In this document: piece by piece, positions 14,987-23,497 of the stretch
Layout of the letters: each line of letters opens with the position of its first letter
How positions within the stretch are numbered: the first letter of the stretch is position 1
Position numbers and translations under genes: made by a program
Notes under the pieces: model-generated
Told to the model about the DNA's origin: nothing
The model's input: only the letters and a program-made list of their open reading frames with translations
The model's database searches: none
Source: Siphonobacter sp048595215
GTDB taxonomy: Bacteria > Bacteroidota > Bacteroidia > Cytophagales > Spirosomataceae
Direction: 5' to 3'
Length of the DNA stretch: 27,791 nt
Assembly: GCF_048595215.1 (NCBI RefSeq)
Contig: NZ_JBMDWJ010000214.1
Coordinates: forward strand, 1-27,791

Positions 14987-15691
14987 TTATTGAGCCGGTG
15001 TAAAGCGGACCTGAATGATACTGTAGTATAGCGTCGTCAGGCCTTCGTAACCCGAATCCGTACCGACGACGAGAAATAACTCACCTTTGGCGTTGGATGT
15101 AGCCTGAAATGATTTTGTGTTACTCCGCTGGATAAGCTTGTAAACGGGATCGGTTGACTTGGTAGCAATATCTCCCAGAATAATCATGTCTTTTCCTTCG
15201 TTGGCCTGATTCCCTTTATCCAGGTTGAAGACATACTGGGTTCCTTCGAGCTTCGTAACGGGCTCCGTACCCGTTGCTCCGGCTTTCAGATAGACCGAAT
15301 AAGCGGGGGAACCACCTACGCCCACACTGCCTTCGGCGGCATTGGAAGCCAGTTCAACGAAAAATTCCACGTTGTACTTCGTATTGGGAGCAAAGTTGGA
15401 AACGCGTTGGTAAATGTACATGAACATATCGTCGCTACGGTTGTAGGCCGAAAGCATAAATCCCGATTTCGTTGGATCCAGGGGAGCCGGTAGTTTCCGG
15501 GCACCCGACCGCATTTGAATGGAACTGGTGTCGGTTTCCGTGGAGTATTCGGCAAAACCGGCCTTCCATTCCTGACCGACGCCCTTCGTAAAGTCCGTCG
15601 ACATTAATAAAAAAGGAGTTGAACTCTCTTTGCTGCAACTCATGATTCCGGCGGCCAGGAACCACACGCATAGCCATTTCGTCAGTTTCAT
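14987..15691 (-). CDS. Conserved secreted lipoprotein of unknown function
   Basis: I start at the ATG ending at 15691, which gives a clean lipoprotein signal (MKLTKWLCVWFLAAGIMSC, Cys19). The frame is open 78 codons further upstream, but that part crosses a strong inverted repeat and has no protein-like character. The 234-residue product has a distinct beta-rich domain with 'SGFMLSAYNRSDDMFMYIY', 'VELASNAAEGSVGVGG', 'VYLKAGATGTEP', 'GKDMIILGDIA' and 'LFLVVGTDSGYEGLTTLYY'. From memory this pattern recurs in uncharacterised secreted proteins of several phyla, and it might be a carbohydrate-binding type fold. No catalytic motif can be named. It lies downstream of the cellobiose 2-epimerase gene on the same strand, 237 bp away across a hairpin, so co-transcription is uncertain. 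Confidence 0.82.
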   Translation of the reverse strand: MKLTKWLCVWFLAAGIMSCSKESSTPFLLMSTDFTKGVGQEWKAGFAEYSTETDTSSIQMRSGARKLPAPLDPTKSGFMLSAYNRSDDMFMYIYQRVSNFAPNTKYNVEFFVELASNAAEGSVGVGGSPAYSVYLKAGATGTEPVTKLEGTQYVFNLDKGNQANEGKDMIILGDIATKSTDPVYKLIQRSNTKSFQATSNAKGELFLVVGTDSGYEGLTTLYYSIIQVRFTPAQ

Positions 15692-15891
15692 GGAATAGTC
15701 GTTAGTTAAAATAAATACGTAATCTCGCACTGATGCAGTGGCAGACGGGAAGGTCTGAAAAAGCTTTCTACGTTTGATGACCCGGTTTAATAAGGCTGGG
15801 TTGGAAGGGACCTGAAAATACTGGGTGGAGAAAAGAAGGATAAACTTATTATCGAAAGATAACGACTTGTAATTCAGTAGGATTTGACCAG

Positions 15892-15927
15892 GAATGAAGT
15901 TTTTGATTTTTTTTAAAAACTTCATTC
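15892..15927. repeat. 13-bp perfect inverted repeat just after the cellobiose 2-epimerase stop
   Basis: GAATGAAGTTTTT (15892-15904) and AAAAACTTCATTC (15915-15927) form a perfect stem with a 10-nt loop, starting 1 bp after the epimerase stop codon (minus strand). The stem is AT-rich and no T-run follows on the minus strand. It is a possible weak terminator or mRNA 3'-end stabiliser between the epimerase and lipoprotein genes. Confidence 0.6.
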
Positions 15928-15928
15928 G

Positions 15929-17116
15929 TTACTTGGGCTGGAGCCGATGCATAATTTCGTAACAGGCCCTACTGTTGTGATAAGGACACTTCCAGGCGTT
16001 GATTTTATCGGCTTTCAAGGAAGGATGATGAGCGGCATCGGTTTTCTCGTACCATTCGCCGTTTTTCGTATCGAGCAAGTACGTTTTGATGAACTCCCAG
16101 CTTTTGCGGGCTTTTTCGAGAAAATGTTGCTTCCCCGACAACTGATAAGCGTTGTAATAACCAACCAGTTGCTCGCTCAGTACCCACCAGCTCCGTTCTT
16201 CGTTTTTGTGCCCGGTCTGGGGGTTGTACTCGTAGGTGAGGGCTCCGTCGGAATTGAGGCCTTCCAGCGTTGCCGTCGCCATTTTTAAACTCAGCTCTTT
16301 CGTCTTCGCCAGTAAGGCTTTGTCGTTCAGTACTTCAGCGGTTTCGTAGAGAAGCCAGGAAGCTTCAATGTCATGCCCGTAGGATACTTCCGAAGAGCGT
16401 ACCTGCCAGTCTTCCGTAAAGAACAATCGCATGTGGTACGTCGTAGGGTCGATGATGTGCTGCATGAAATCATGTTCCAGCATCGAACGAACGTGTTTCT
16501 GTACACTTGCATCGGGCCAGATTCGGTACAGATTGGTAAAAGGCTCGATCAGGTGCAAATGCGTATTCATGGACTTGCGGAGTTCACCTTTACTTAAAAT
16601 GTACTCGTCCGTATTGGACCAATCCTGATGGAACGCTTCAATGAAGCCACTATTTTTAGAATCGTAGGCCCGCTCAACCAGCGTACGGAACAAGTGCTGA
16701 GCGGCCGTTAAGGCCTCGGCCTGCTTCGTAGCCCGGTAGTACTCACTCAGGCCATACAGAGCAAACCCCTGGCCGTACAACTGCTTGGTAGTGACACGCG
16801 GCGTACCGTCGGCCTGGACCGACCAGTAGAACCCGCCGTGTTTCGGGTCCAGGAAGTACTGCTGGATATAGGCGAAAGCCCGATCAGCCAGGGTACGGTA
16901 GGCCGGATTTTTGGTAACCCGGTACGCATTCGAAAAGGACCAGAGAATCCGGGCGTTGAGTACAATGCTTTTATCCGCCGCCGGATCGGGTCGATTCTGA
17001 GCATCTACGCGACCATAAAACCCGCCCCGGGGATCGATGTCGTGCGTTTCCCAATACTGAAAGATTCGCCGAAACTCTTGTTGAACTTCCTGAAGCATAG
17101 CGGGTAGCGTGAGCAT
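15929..17116 (-). CDS. Cellobiose 2-epimerase (AGE family)
   Basis: Cytoplasmic enzyme that epimerises the reducing-end glucose of beta-1,4-disaccharides at C2 (cellobiose to glucosyl-mannose), used in mannan or cellulose oligosaccharide breakdown. The start at 17116 gives 395 residues, the usual family length, opening 'MLTLPAMLQEVQQEF'; the in-frame ATG 17 codons upstream adds an unrelated basic leader. The (alpha/alpha)6-barrel signatures are clear: 'HGGFYWSVQADG', 'MNTHLHLIEPFTNLYRIW' (His186/His188), 'SYGHDIEASWLLYE' (His248), 'ERSWWVLSEQLVGYYNAY', and 'WKCPYHNSRACYEIMHRL' (His380), the last two favouring cellobiose 2-epimerase over N-acylglucosamine 2-epimerase. The neighbours are a lipoprotein of unknown function and moeA; no mannoside phosphorylase or transporter is in the window. 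Confidence 0.88.
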   Translation of the reverse strand: MLTLPAMLQEVQQEFRRIFQYWETHDIDPRGGFYGRVDAQNRPDPAADKSIVLNARILWSFSNAYRVTKNPAYRTLADRAFAYIQQYFLDPKHGGFYWSVQADGTPRVTTKQLYGQGFALYGLSEYYRATKQAEALTAAQHLFRTLVERAYDSKNSGFIEAFHQDWSNTDEYILSKGELRKSMNTHLHLIEPFTNLYRIWPDASVQKHVRSMLEHDFMQHIIDPTTYHMRLFFTEDWQVRSSEVSYGHDIEASWLLYETAEVLNDKALLAKTKELSLKMATATLEGLNSDGALTYEYNPQTGHKNEERSWWVLSEQLVGYYNAYQLSGKQHFLEKARKSWEFIKTYLLDTKNGEWYEKTDAAHHPSLKADKINAWKCPYHNSRACYEIMHRLQPK

Positions 17117-17324
17117 AGGTGTAGCGATTTTGAAGCAGTACTTTCTTGCTCGGGTCAAGCAGACCAATAGCGGGACGGTTCAGGTATGGGCGGGAACAAT
17201 TTGCCTTTTATGTTTCTGACGTATAGTGTTAATTGTTCAGAAAAACGCTGTGCCTACAAACGTGTTCCTGCTTCAATGAAATAGGGACGCAGTAGCGGAA
17301 TACGAATCGATCCTAGCAGAGGTT

Positions 17325-18515
17325 TTACCGAAACGCCAGATACGGGAATACCTCATTCGCCTGAAACTCCGAGCGATCGGAGGGTAGTTCCAGAAAACCC
17401 GTACAATCCAGCAAATTCGCAAAATCGCCGGAACCGGAACCTTTGAGCGGTCGGGCTATCAAACGGCCATCATCAGCAAAAGTGGCGGCTACGGGTACGA
17501 AGTACGTGAGATTAGGTTTAAATACGAGATTTTCCGCCAGTACGGCTTTGGCAGGAACTGCTGATTCGTGGACGAGGTAGGGGCGAACGTACCGTAAAAA
17601 GCAAACAAACGTCGATACGGGGTTTCCAGGCAGAGCGAACACCACATTCTGCGTACCCCGCGTGCCGAACCACAGCGGTTTTCCCGGTCGCTGGGCTACC
17701 TGGTGAAAATGCTTCTGTACGCCCAGTTTTTCCAGCGTAGCGGGGATGAAATCTTTTTTACCCGCCGATACACCCCCCGTCAGAATCAGGATCTCAAAAC
17801 GATTCAGAATATCCTGAATGTTCGTCTCCAGGGATTCTGGAAGGTCGGGCAGGTGAAACAATTGGCTCGAAAACCCGATTTGTTGCAAAGCCGCCGCCAG
17901 CTGGTAACCGCTCGACCGGCGAATCTGGTGGGGCAGGGGCGTCTGGTTGACTTCCACTAATTCATCTCCCGTCGAAATCAGGGCTACCTTGGGGCGTTTT
18001 TCAACCAGTACCTGCGTTTTCCCCACGGAAGCCAGGATTCCGATTTCGGATGATCCCAGACGTGTACCCGTCGGAATAAGCACTTCACCTATTATACGGT
18101 CACTACCTTTGGTGTGAATGTTTTGTCCGGGTGTAGCCGGATTTTGCAGGGCCGCGAAGCGTTTATCTCCGTAGTTGGAAAAGGCAAGGTCTTCGTAACG
18201 AACCACTGTATTGGTTCCTTCGGGCAGTACCGCCCCGGTCATCACTTCAATAGCCGAGGCTCGGGAAACGAGGTGTTTGGCCGCCTCGCCCGCGTATTGC
18301 GTGGCTTCAATCCGGAATAAACCTTCTTGAATGGGAGCTTCCAGATACAGAGCAATACCATCCATGGTCACTCGATTAAAAGGTGGGAAATCACGGTCGG
18401 CTGTAATGACTTCCGCCAGCACGCGTCCGCCGGCTTCGTGGAGCCCGACCGATTCAGTACCCCAGTGGATCGTCTGGGAAAAAACAGTAGTAAAAGCTTC
18501 GTGTACGGAAAGCAT
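17325..18515 (-). CDS. moeA: Molybdopterin molybdenumtransferase MoeA
   Basis: Inserts molybdate into adenylated molybdopterin, the last common step of molybdenum cofactor synthesis. The start at 18515 ('MLSVHEAFTTV') gives 396 residues, normal for MoeA. Signatures in order: 'FPPFNRVTMDGIAL' (N-terminal substrate-binding part), 'VMTGAVLPEGTNTVVRYED', the MoCF-binding domain with 'ISTGDELVEV', 'ILTGGVSAGKKDF' and 'FALPGNPVSTFVCF', and a C-terminal beta domain ending 'FQANEVFPYLAFR'. It is transcribed away from the DPP IV gene; moaC and mobA lie 2.5 kb further on the other strand. No other Moco genes (moaA, moaD, moaE, mogA) are in the window, so the rest of the pathway must be elsewhere. Confidence 0.95.
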   Translation of the reverse strand: MLSVHEAFTTVFSQTIHWGTESVGLHEAGGRVLAEVITADRDFPPFNRVTMDGIALYLEAPIQEGLFRIEATQYAGEAAKHLVSRASAIEVMTGAVLPEGTNTVVRYEDLAFSNYGDKRFAALQNPATPGQNIHTKGSDRIIGEVLIPTGTRLGSSEIGILASVGKTQVLVEKRPKVALISTGDELVEVNQTPLPHQIRRSSGYQLAAALQQIGFSSQLFHLPDLPESLETNIQDILNRFEILILTGGVSAGKKDFIPATLEKLGVQKHFHQVAQRPGKPLWFGTRGTQNVVFALPGNPVSTFVCFLRYVRPYLVHESAVPAKAVLAENLVFKPNLTYFVPVAATFADDGRLIARPLKGSGSGDFANLLDCTGFLELPSDRSEFQANEVFPYLAFR

Positions 18516-18714
18516 AAGAGCAGCAGCGAACAAATGAAACTCAAAGATGCGAGAGGATGTCTATTCAATCAATGCTTCGGTCGGCGAATGCTTTGTAAAT
18601 ATTAATTTTCTTGGTTCTCTTTGTGGAATTGTGATCGTCGGAAAACCGCTCTGGCCCCATCTGATAAGGATAGCGGTGGGAACCGGCTTCAGTCACGCAT
18701 GCAAAACCAAGTTT

Positions 18715-20928
18715 ATGAGAAAACAGTCCTTCCTAATCCCCTTGATCATTTTACTGGTTTCGGTGGTATCGCTGGCTCAGCCCAGTACCGAGCCGTATGG
18801 CCCCCAGGCCCTGACCATCCTGGATGCCCGCAAGTTTCACTGGTCGCCCGATGGAAATGCGTATTGGCAGTTTCAGAATGGTGAACTCGTACAGGTTGAT
18901 GTAAAAACGGGTACGAAAACGACGCTCATTAAAAAAGAGCAGCTCATTCCGCAGGGAGCTACCCAGCCCATTCGCGTACTGGCCTTTGATTACCTGCCTA
19001 CCCTCAAAAAAGCCGTTCTCTATACGAATGCCAAACGCGTGTGGCGGTACCCCACCCGGGGCGATTATTACGTGCTGGATCTGGCGAGTAATTCCCTGAA
19101 AAAGCTCGGAGCGTCGCGGCCCGAAAGCTCGCTGATGTTTGCCAAGCTTTCACCCAATGGGACGCAGGCGGCCTACGTCTCCGGTCATAACCTGTACGTA
19201 GAAGACCTGAGTACGGGAACGGCTAAAGCTCTGACTACCGACGGTACGGATCGGTTGATCAATGGTACGTTCGATTGGGTGTATGAAGAAGAACTCGACT
19301 GCCGGGATGGTTTCCGCTGGTCGCCCGATGGCAAATACATCGCGTTCTGGACGGTGGATGCCCGCAAGATCCGGAACTTCCTGATGATCAACAATACAGA
19401 TTCAACGTACTCCTTTAACGTCCCCGTTGAATATCCGAAAGCAGGCGAGAAACCGTCTCCAACGTTTGTGAAAACGGTAGAAGTAGCGACCGGAAAAATT
19501 ACACCGATTCAGATTCCCGGTGAGCCGGATAATAACCTGCTGCCCCGTATGGAATGGATTCCGGGAAGTCAGGAACTGCTCATTCAGCAATTGAACCGTC
19601 GTCAACAGGTTAGTACGCTCTACGTAGCCAATGGAACGACGGGAACGGCGAAGGCCATCAGCACCGAAAAGGACGACGCCTGGGTAGACGTTCGTAGTAA
19701 CTGGGCCGAAAGCGAAGTGACCAACTGGTACTGGCTGGCGGGTAACAAAGAATTCCTGTACCTGAGCGAAAAAGGTGGCTGGCGTCAATTGTACCGCGTT
19801 ACGAAAGAGGGCAAGGAAACGCTCGTTTCGGCAGAACCCTACGACATTATTAAAATCTATACGGTGGATGAGAAAAACGGTTGGGTATACTTTTCCGCTT
19901 CCCCCACCAACGCCACACAGCAGTATCTGTACCGCTTGAAGCTCAACGGTAAAGGAAAAGCTGAACGCCTGACCCCGGCCACGTATGCGGGTACGAATGA
20001 CTACGAAATTTCTCCCAACGGTTTGTGGGCTCAGCACGATTTCTCCTCGGCTAATACGCAGCCGACGCAGAGCTTCATCAGTCTGCCTTCGCACAAAGCC
20101 GCGGATGGCAAAAGTCTGCCGGAATTAAAACCCGGCCGGATGAAAGTCGAATTCTTCCAAGTAAAAACCTCCGAAGGAACCGTAATGGACGGCTGGATGG
20201 TGAAACCGACCAATTTTGATTCGACCAAACGGTATCCAGTGGTGTTTTATGTCTACGGCGAACCCGCTTCGGCCACGGTAACCGATCAGTTTGGCTTGGG
20301 TTACAACCGTCTGTTTCAGGGTAGTATGGCCGACAAAGGATACATCTACATTTCACTGGATAACCGGGGTACGCCCGCTCCGAAGGGTCGGGAGTGGCGG
20401 AAAGCCATTTACCGGAACAACGGCATTATCAACGCCAAAGATCAGGCCCTGGCTACGCAGGAAATCATCAAATGGCCCTTTGTCGATAAAGACCGGATTG
20501 CCATCTGGGGATGGAGTGGAGGAGGGATGTCCACGTTGAATGCCCTAATGCAATACCCTGATTTGTACCAAACGGGTATAGCCATTGCGGCGATTTCCAA
20601 TCTGCACTTGTACGACAACATTTATGAGGAACGTTACATGGGCATTCCGGCGGAAGCCGAGGCTGACTACATGAAAGGTTCACCGATCAGTCACGTGAAA
20701 AACCTGAAGGGTAACCTGCTCTACATTCACGGTACGGGCGACGATAACGTTCATTACCAGAATGCGGAGGTACTGATCAACGAACTGATCAAAGCGGGTA
20801 AATTGTTCAGTCTGATGATTTACCCGAACCGGACGCACAGTATTTCCGAAGGTCAGGGAACGTCTCAGCACTTGTCTAAAACCTATACGGACTTTTTGCT
20901 GAAAAACTGCCCTCCAGGTGCCCGATAA
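18715..20928 (+). CDS. Dipeptidyl peptidase IV-like serine peptidase (S9B)
   Basis: Periplasmic or surface exopeptidase that removes Xaa-Pro (or Xaa-Ala) dipeptides from peptide N-termini. The start at 18715 opens a signal peptide (MRKQSFLIPLIILLVSVVSLAQ); the 56 codons of open frame upstream are rejected as non-coding. 737 residues, the family's length. The N-terminal beta-propeller contains 'DWVYEEELDCRDGFRWSPDG', whose glutamates (about 192-193) bind the substrate amino terminus in DPP IV. The C-terminal alpha/beta hydrolase has Ser601 in 'WGWSGGGMS', Asp676 in 'GTGDDNVHYQNAEVL' and His708 in 'YPNRTHSISEG'. A weak promoter candidate (TTG at 18593, 20-bp gap, TCTCTTTG) precedes it. A strong terminator follows, so it is probably a single-gene unit, unrelated in function to the Moco genes around it. 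Confidence 0.94.
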   Translation: MRKQSFLIPLIILLVSVVSLAQPSTEPYGPQALTILDARKFHWSPDGNAYWQFQNGELVQVDVKTGTKTTLIKKEQLIPQGATQPIRVLAFDYLPTLKKAVLYTNAKRVWRYPTRGDYYVLDLASNSLKKLGASRPESSLMFAKLSPNGTQAAYVSGHNLYVEDLSTGTAKALTTDGTDRLINGTFDWVYEEELDCRDGFRWSPDGKYIAFWTVDARKIRNFLMINNTDSTYSFNVPVEYPKAGEKPSPTFVKTVEVATGKITPIQIPGEPDNNLLPRMEWIPGSQELLIQQLNRRQQVSTLYVANGTTGTAKAISTEKDDAWVDVRSNWAESEVTNWYWLAGNKEFLYLSEKGGWRQLYRVTKEGKETLVSAEPYDIIKIYTVDEKNGWVYFSASPTNATQQYLYRLKLNGKGKAERLTPATYAGTNDYEISPNGLWAQHDFSSANTQPTQSFISLPSHKAADGKSLPELKPGRMKVEFFQVKTSEGTVMDGWMVKPTNFDSTKRYPVVFYVYGEPASATVTDQFGLGYNRLFQGSMADKGYIYISLDNRGTPAPKGREWRKAIYRNNGIINAKDQALATQEIIKWPFVDKDRIAIWGWSGGGMSTLNALMQYPDLYQTGIAIAAISNLHLYDNIYEERYMGIPAEAEADYMKGSPISHVKNLKGNLLYIHGTGDDNVHYQNAEVLINELIKAGKLFSLMIYPNRTHSISEGQGTSQHLSKTYTDFLLKNCPPGAR

Positions 20929-20949
20929 TCCGTAAAAAAAGTACATTTG

Positions 20950-20990
20950 AACGCGTATCCGGGGAGCGACTCCCGGATACGCGTTTTTTT
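20950..20990 (+). terminator. Intrinsic terminator after the DPP IV gene
   Basis: ACGCGTATCCGGG (20951-20963) pairs perfectly with CCCGGATACGCGT (20972-20984), and the T-run extends to 20990. It separates the peptidase gene from moaC. Confidence 0.92.
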
Positions 20991-21013
20991 ATTGACTTTT
21001 GAAAACACACCTT

Positions 21014-21484
21014 ATGAGCTTCACCCATCTTGACGAACAGGCCAATCCAACCATGGTAGACGTGGGCGATAAAGCCGTAACGCGGCGTACGGCTACGGCC
21101 CGTAGTGTGGTGCGTCTGCCCGAGGCCGTACTGGCGGCCTTACAAGATGGCGACATTCGTACCAAGAAAGGTCCCGTCTTCCATACGGCCATTATTGCCG
21201 GAACGATGGGGGCCAAGAAAACGTCAGAGCTGATTCCGTTCTGTCATCCACTGGGGCTCGATTCCTGTAAATTTCAGATCGAAGTCATTGAAGATCGGGT
21301 GCAGATTGACTGTACCTGTGCCCTAGAAGCGAAAACGGGCGTAGAAATGGAAGCCCTCACCGGAGCTACCATTGCAGCTCTGACCGTGTACGACATGTGT
21401 AAGGCCCTTTCCCACGAGATCGTCATTGAGGAAACCCGTTTGCTGAAAAAAACCGGAGGTAAATCCGATTTTCAGGGAAAATAA
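21014..21484 (+). CDS. moaC: Cyclic pyranopterin monophosphate synthase MoaC
   Basis: Converts the MoaA product (3',8-cyclo-dihydro-GTP) into cyclic pyranopterin monophosphate, an early step of molybdenum cofactor synthesis. I choose the ATG at 21014 ('MSFTHLDEQANPTMVDVGDK'), which matches the family's N-terminus, over an in-frame TTG 15 bases upstream. 156 residues, standard length. Signatures: 'TRRTATARSVV', 'KKGPVFHTAIIAGTMGAKKT', 'SELIPFCHPLGLDS' and 'GVEMEALTGATIAALTVYDM' followed by 'CKAL' with the conserved Asp and Lys. It comes straight after the DPP IV terminator and 9 bp before mobA, so the two form an operon that probably continues into the MscS gene. Confidence 0.96.
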   Translation: MSFTHLDEQANPTMVDVGDKAVTRRTATARSVVRLPEAVLAALQDGDIRTKKGPVFHTAIIAGTMGAKKTSELIPFCHPLGLDSCKFQIEVIEDRVQIDCTCALEAKTGVEMEALTGATIAALTVYDMCKALSHEIVIEETRLLKKTGGKSDFQGK

Positions 21485-21493
21485 TACGCACTT

Positions 21494-22099
21494 ATGGCTT
21501 TACTTCCCGATACCGAGGTGACGCCACCGCTCTGGGGATTGGTACTGGGCGGTGGACTAAGTACTCGTATGGGTACGGATAAAGCCTGGCTTGCGTACGG
21601 AAACCAGCCGCAGTGGAAACGAGCTTATGAACGCCTGCAACGATACTGCGAATGCGTATACGTATCCGTAAATCCGGAGCAGCAACGGCCATCCGTTGCT
21701 AATTGTCAGATTGATTCGTACCAGCAGGGCCCCATGGGCGGATTACTTACGGCCTTCGGAACCAATTCCTCCGTGGCTTGGTTGGTCTTAGCAGTGGATA
21801 TGCCACTCGTTCAGCACGTTACGCTGGAATCGTTAGTGCAAAATCGCAACCCCGCAAGTCTGGCAACCGCTTTTGCCGGGGCTGATGGGCTACCGGAACC
21901 CTTGGTAACGATTTACGAACCCAGGAGTTTTTCGCAGATTCGCTTATTATTTGAAAAAAATCATTTAAGCTTGCGGAAATTTTTAACAACTTCCGACGTT
22001 ACACTTCTGTGTCCCCCGCAGCCCTCAGAGTTAATTAGCGTTGATACCCCCGAAGCCTACCGGTATTGGAAAGAGCAACTGGCGTCTTCGTCGTGCTAA
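21494..22099 (+). CDS. mobA: Molybdenum cofactor guanylyltransferase MobA
   Basis: Transfers GMP from GTP to Mo-molybdopterin, making the guanine dinucleotide form used by DMSO-reductase family enzymes. The 201-residue product has the nucleotidyltransferase signature 'LVLGGGLSTRMGTDKAWL' (about 16-33), 'QGPMGGLLTAF' (about 78-88), and the metal-binding 'VDMPLV' (Asp102). The C-terminal part has 'PEPLVTIYEP' and ends with 'SVDTPEAYRYWKEQ', the usual 'NxNTPEDY' region. It starts 9 bp after the moaC stop and is followed after 24 bp by the MscS gene. Its presence suggests the organism makes at least one bis-MGD enzyme. Close alternatives such as MocA are less likely beside moaC. Confidence 0.92.
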   Translation: MALLPDTEVTPPLWGLVLGGGLSTRMGTDKAWLAYGNQPQWKRAYERLQRYCECVYVSVNPEQQRPSVANCQIDSYQQGPMGGLLTAFGTNSSVAWLVLAVDMPLVQHVTLESLVQNRNPASLATAFAGADGLPEPLVTIYEPRSFSQIRLLFEKNHLSLRKFLTTSDVTLLCPPQPSELISVDTPEAYRYWKEQLASSSC

Positions 22100-22123
22100 G
22101 GCTTACAATCCCGTTCAGTTCGA

Positions 22124-23272
22124 ATGGAACCGTTTCAAGAATTTTTAAATAAAGTACTGCCAGGTAATCACTGGTTCAATTTTTTTGGTTTTATTGGTAC
22201 TCTGCTAGTCGGTACCTTACTGCGTCGCCCCATTGGACGTTTACTCAGCCAGGTACTTTTTGCCGTCGTTCGCAAAGTCTCCCGGGAAAACGAAGTAAGT
22301 GTACAGGAGTTTGTCGCACTATTACGCCGTCCGCTGGAATACGTTTTTTTACTGGTCATGGTGTATTTTGCTTTCGACCTGATCCGTATTCCCATCCACT
22401 GGGGTTTAGCTCACAAAACCGAGTTTGGCATTCGACTCATCCTTTACCGGATTTATAAAAGTTTGCTTATCCTGGCCCTGACGTGGGCTGTGATTCGTTT
22501 CGTTAAGTTTCTGGCTGTCGTATTTAAACGAAGGGCCGAACGGACCGAAACCAGAGTAGACGATCAGTTAGTACCTTTTCTGAAGGACATTCTGATTGTG
22601 CTGGTGGTGGTCATTTCCGGATTAATCATTACAGGCAAGATTTTTAATATTGATGTTGCGACGCTGATTGCAGGGTTAGGTATTGGAGGTATCGCGGTCG
22701 CTCTGGCTGCCCGCGAAACGCTCGAAAACCTGATCGCTTCCTTTACCATCTTTGCCGATGGATCCTTCGTCGTTGGCGATTCCATTCAGATTAGCCAGAC
22801 GATGGGTGACGTCGAAAAAATCGGATTTCGCAGTACACGTATACGCACGGTAGACGGAAGTATGATGACCGTTCCCAATCGTTTGATTGTCTCTCAAATG
22901 TTGGAAAACCAGAGTCAGCGGGAGTTCAGAAGAGCTAAATACACCATTCGTCTGGATTTAGGAACGTCTGCGGAGGCGTTGAAGCAAGTGATTGATCAAA
23001 TTCAGGACGCTATTGATGCCCATGAATTTACTAAAAACAAGCCCGGTATTATCCGTTTTGATACCTTCGGCGATCAGTCATTTGACGTGTTGATTATTTA
23101 TTACGTAGAAACTAGTGATTTCCGAACATTCAATCGCGTGAAGGAAGAGCTGAATTTTAAAATTATGCAGATTGTCGAAGCCAACGATGTTCGCTTTGCC
23201 AGCCCAATCAGCACCGTAAATCTTAAAAATGATTTTCAAACCCAGTCCGTCAGTGATAATTCGCTGTCTTAA
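22124..23272 (+). CDS. MscS-family mechanosensitive ion channel
   Basis: Inner-membrane channel that opens under membrane tension to release solutes on osmotic downshock. 382 residues. Hydrophobic segments lie at about 18-45, 65-88, 102-130 and 150-170. The pore-lining helix is 'AGLGIGGIAVALAARETLEN' (about 182-201) with the family's Gly/Ala packing pattern. The MscS beta domain follows: 'FADGSFVVGDSIQIS', 'GDVEKIGFRSTRIRTVDGSM' and 'VPNRLI'. The C-terminal alpha/beta domain runs to about 365. Slightly longer than E. coli MscS (286), with an extra N-terminal helix pair as in many Bacteroidota homologues. It begins 24 bp after mobA, so it is probably co-transcribed with the Moco genes although unrelated in function. 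No terminator is evident before the rho promoter. Confidence 0.93.
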   Translation: MEPFQEFLNKVLPGNHWFNFFGFIGTLLVGTLLRRPIGRLLSQVLFAVVRKVSRENEVSVQEFVALLRRPLEYVFLLVMVYFAFDLIRIPIHWGLAHKTEFGIRLILYRIYKSLLILALTWAVIRFVKFLAVVFKRRAERTETRVDDQLVPFLKDILIVLVVVISGLIITGKIFNIDVATLIAGLGIGGIAVALAARETLENLIASFTIFADGSFVVGDSIQISQTMGDVEKIGFRSTRIRTVDGSMMTVPNRLIVSQMLENQSQREFRRAKYTIRLDLGTSAEALKQVIDQIQDAIDAHEFTKNKPGIIRFDTFGDQSFDVLIIYYVETSDFRTFNRVKEELNFKIMQIVEANDVRFASPISTVNLKNDFQTQSVSDNSLS

Positions 23273-23291
23273 AAAAGTTTACATAGAGATA

Positions 23292-23323
23292 TTGACAAAT
23301 TGCTGAAGAACATTTTACCTTTG
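23292..23323 (+). promoter_or_regulatory. Bacteroidota-type promoter of rho
   Basis: TTG (23292-23294, continuing ACA) and TACCTTTG (23316-23323) are 21 bp apart, matching the Bacteroidota primary-sigma pattern. Transcription from here would give a leader of about 165-170 nt before the rho ATG. Confidence 0.8.
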
Positions 23324-23329
23324 CAATTC

Positions 23330-23497
23330 ATTCACCCCAGCGACGCATCCCAGAAGCCGGAACCATCCTCTTCCCCGACAGTAGTAGCTTTTACCCTCCT
23401 GTGAATGAATTCGAAAGAACCCAACGCATTTATCAATTTCGCCTGACTATCCTGTTTCATTCTATTCCGGCACGGCCGTGATTGATACGTAATTTTC
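23330..23497 (+). promoter_or_regulatory. Pyrimidine-rich rho leader
   Basis: The presumed 5' leader of rho is rich in C and U and poor in G over long stretches (for example CATCCTCTTCCCC and TTTTACCCTCCT), with no obvious strong hairpin except a short CACGGCCGTG palindrome at 23471-23480. This composition suits Rho binding and autoregulation, known for rho leaders in other bacteria. Function here is inference. Confidence 0.4.

Noticed and set aside
15692..15925. N-terminal extension of the conserved lipoprotein frame (78 codons)
   Set aside because: It begins inside a 13-bp inverted repeat and places an unrelated sequence before a perfect lipoprotein signal peptide; treated as non-coding.
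18547..18714. N-terminal extension of the DPP IV frame (56 codons)
   Set aside because: The signal peptide starts at 18715, and the upstream part is the divergent promoter region shared with moeA.
23471..23480. CACGGCCGTG palindrome in the rho leader
   Set aside because: It is only 10 bp, common by chance, and shows no terminator or riboswitch context.
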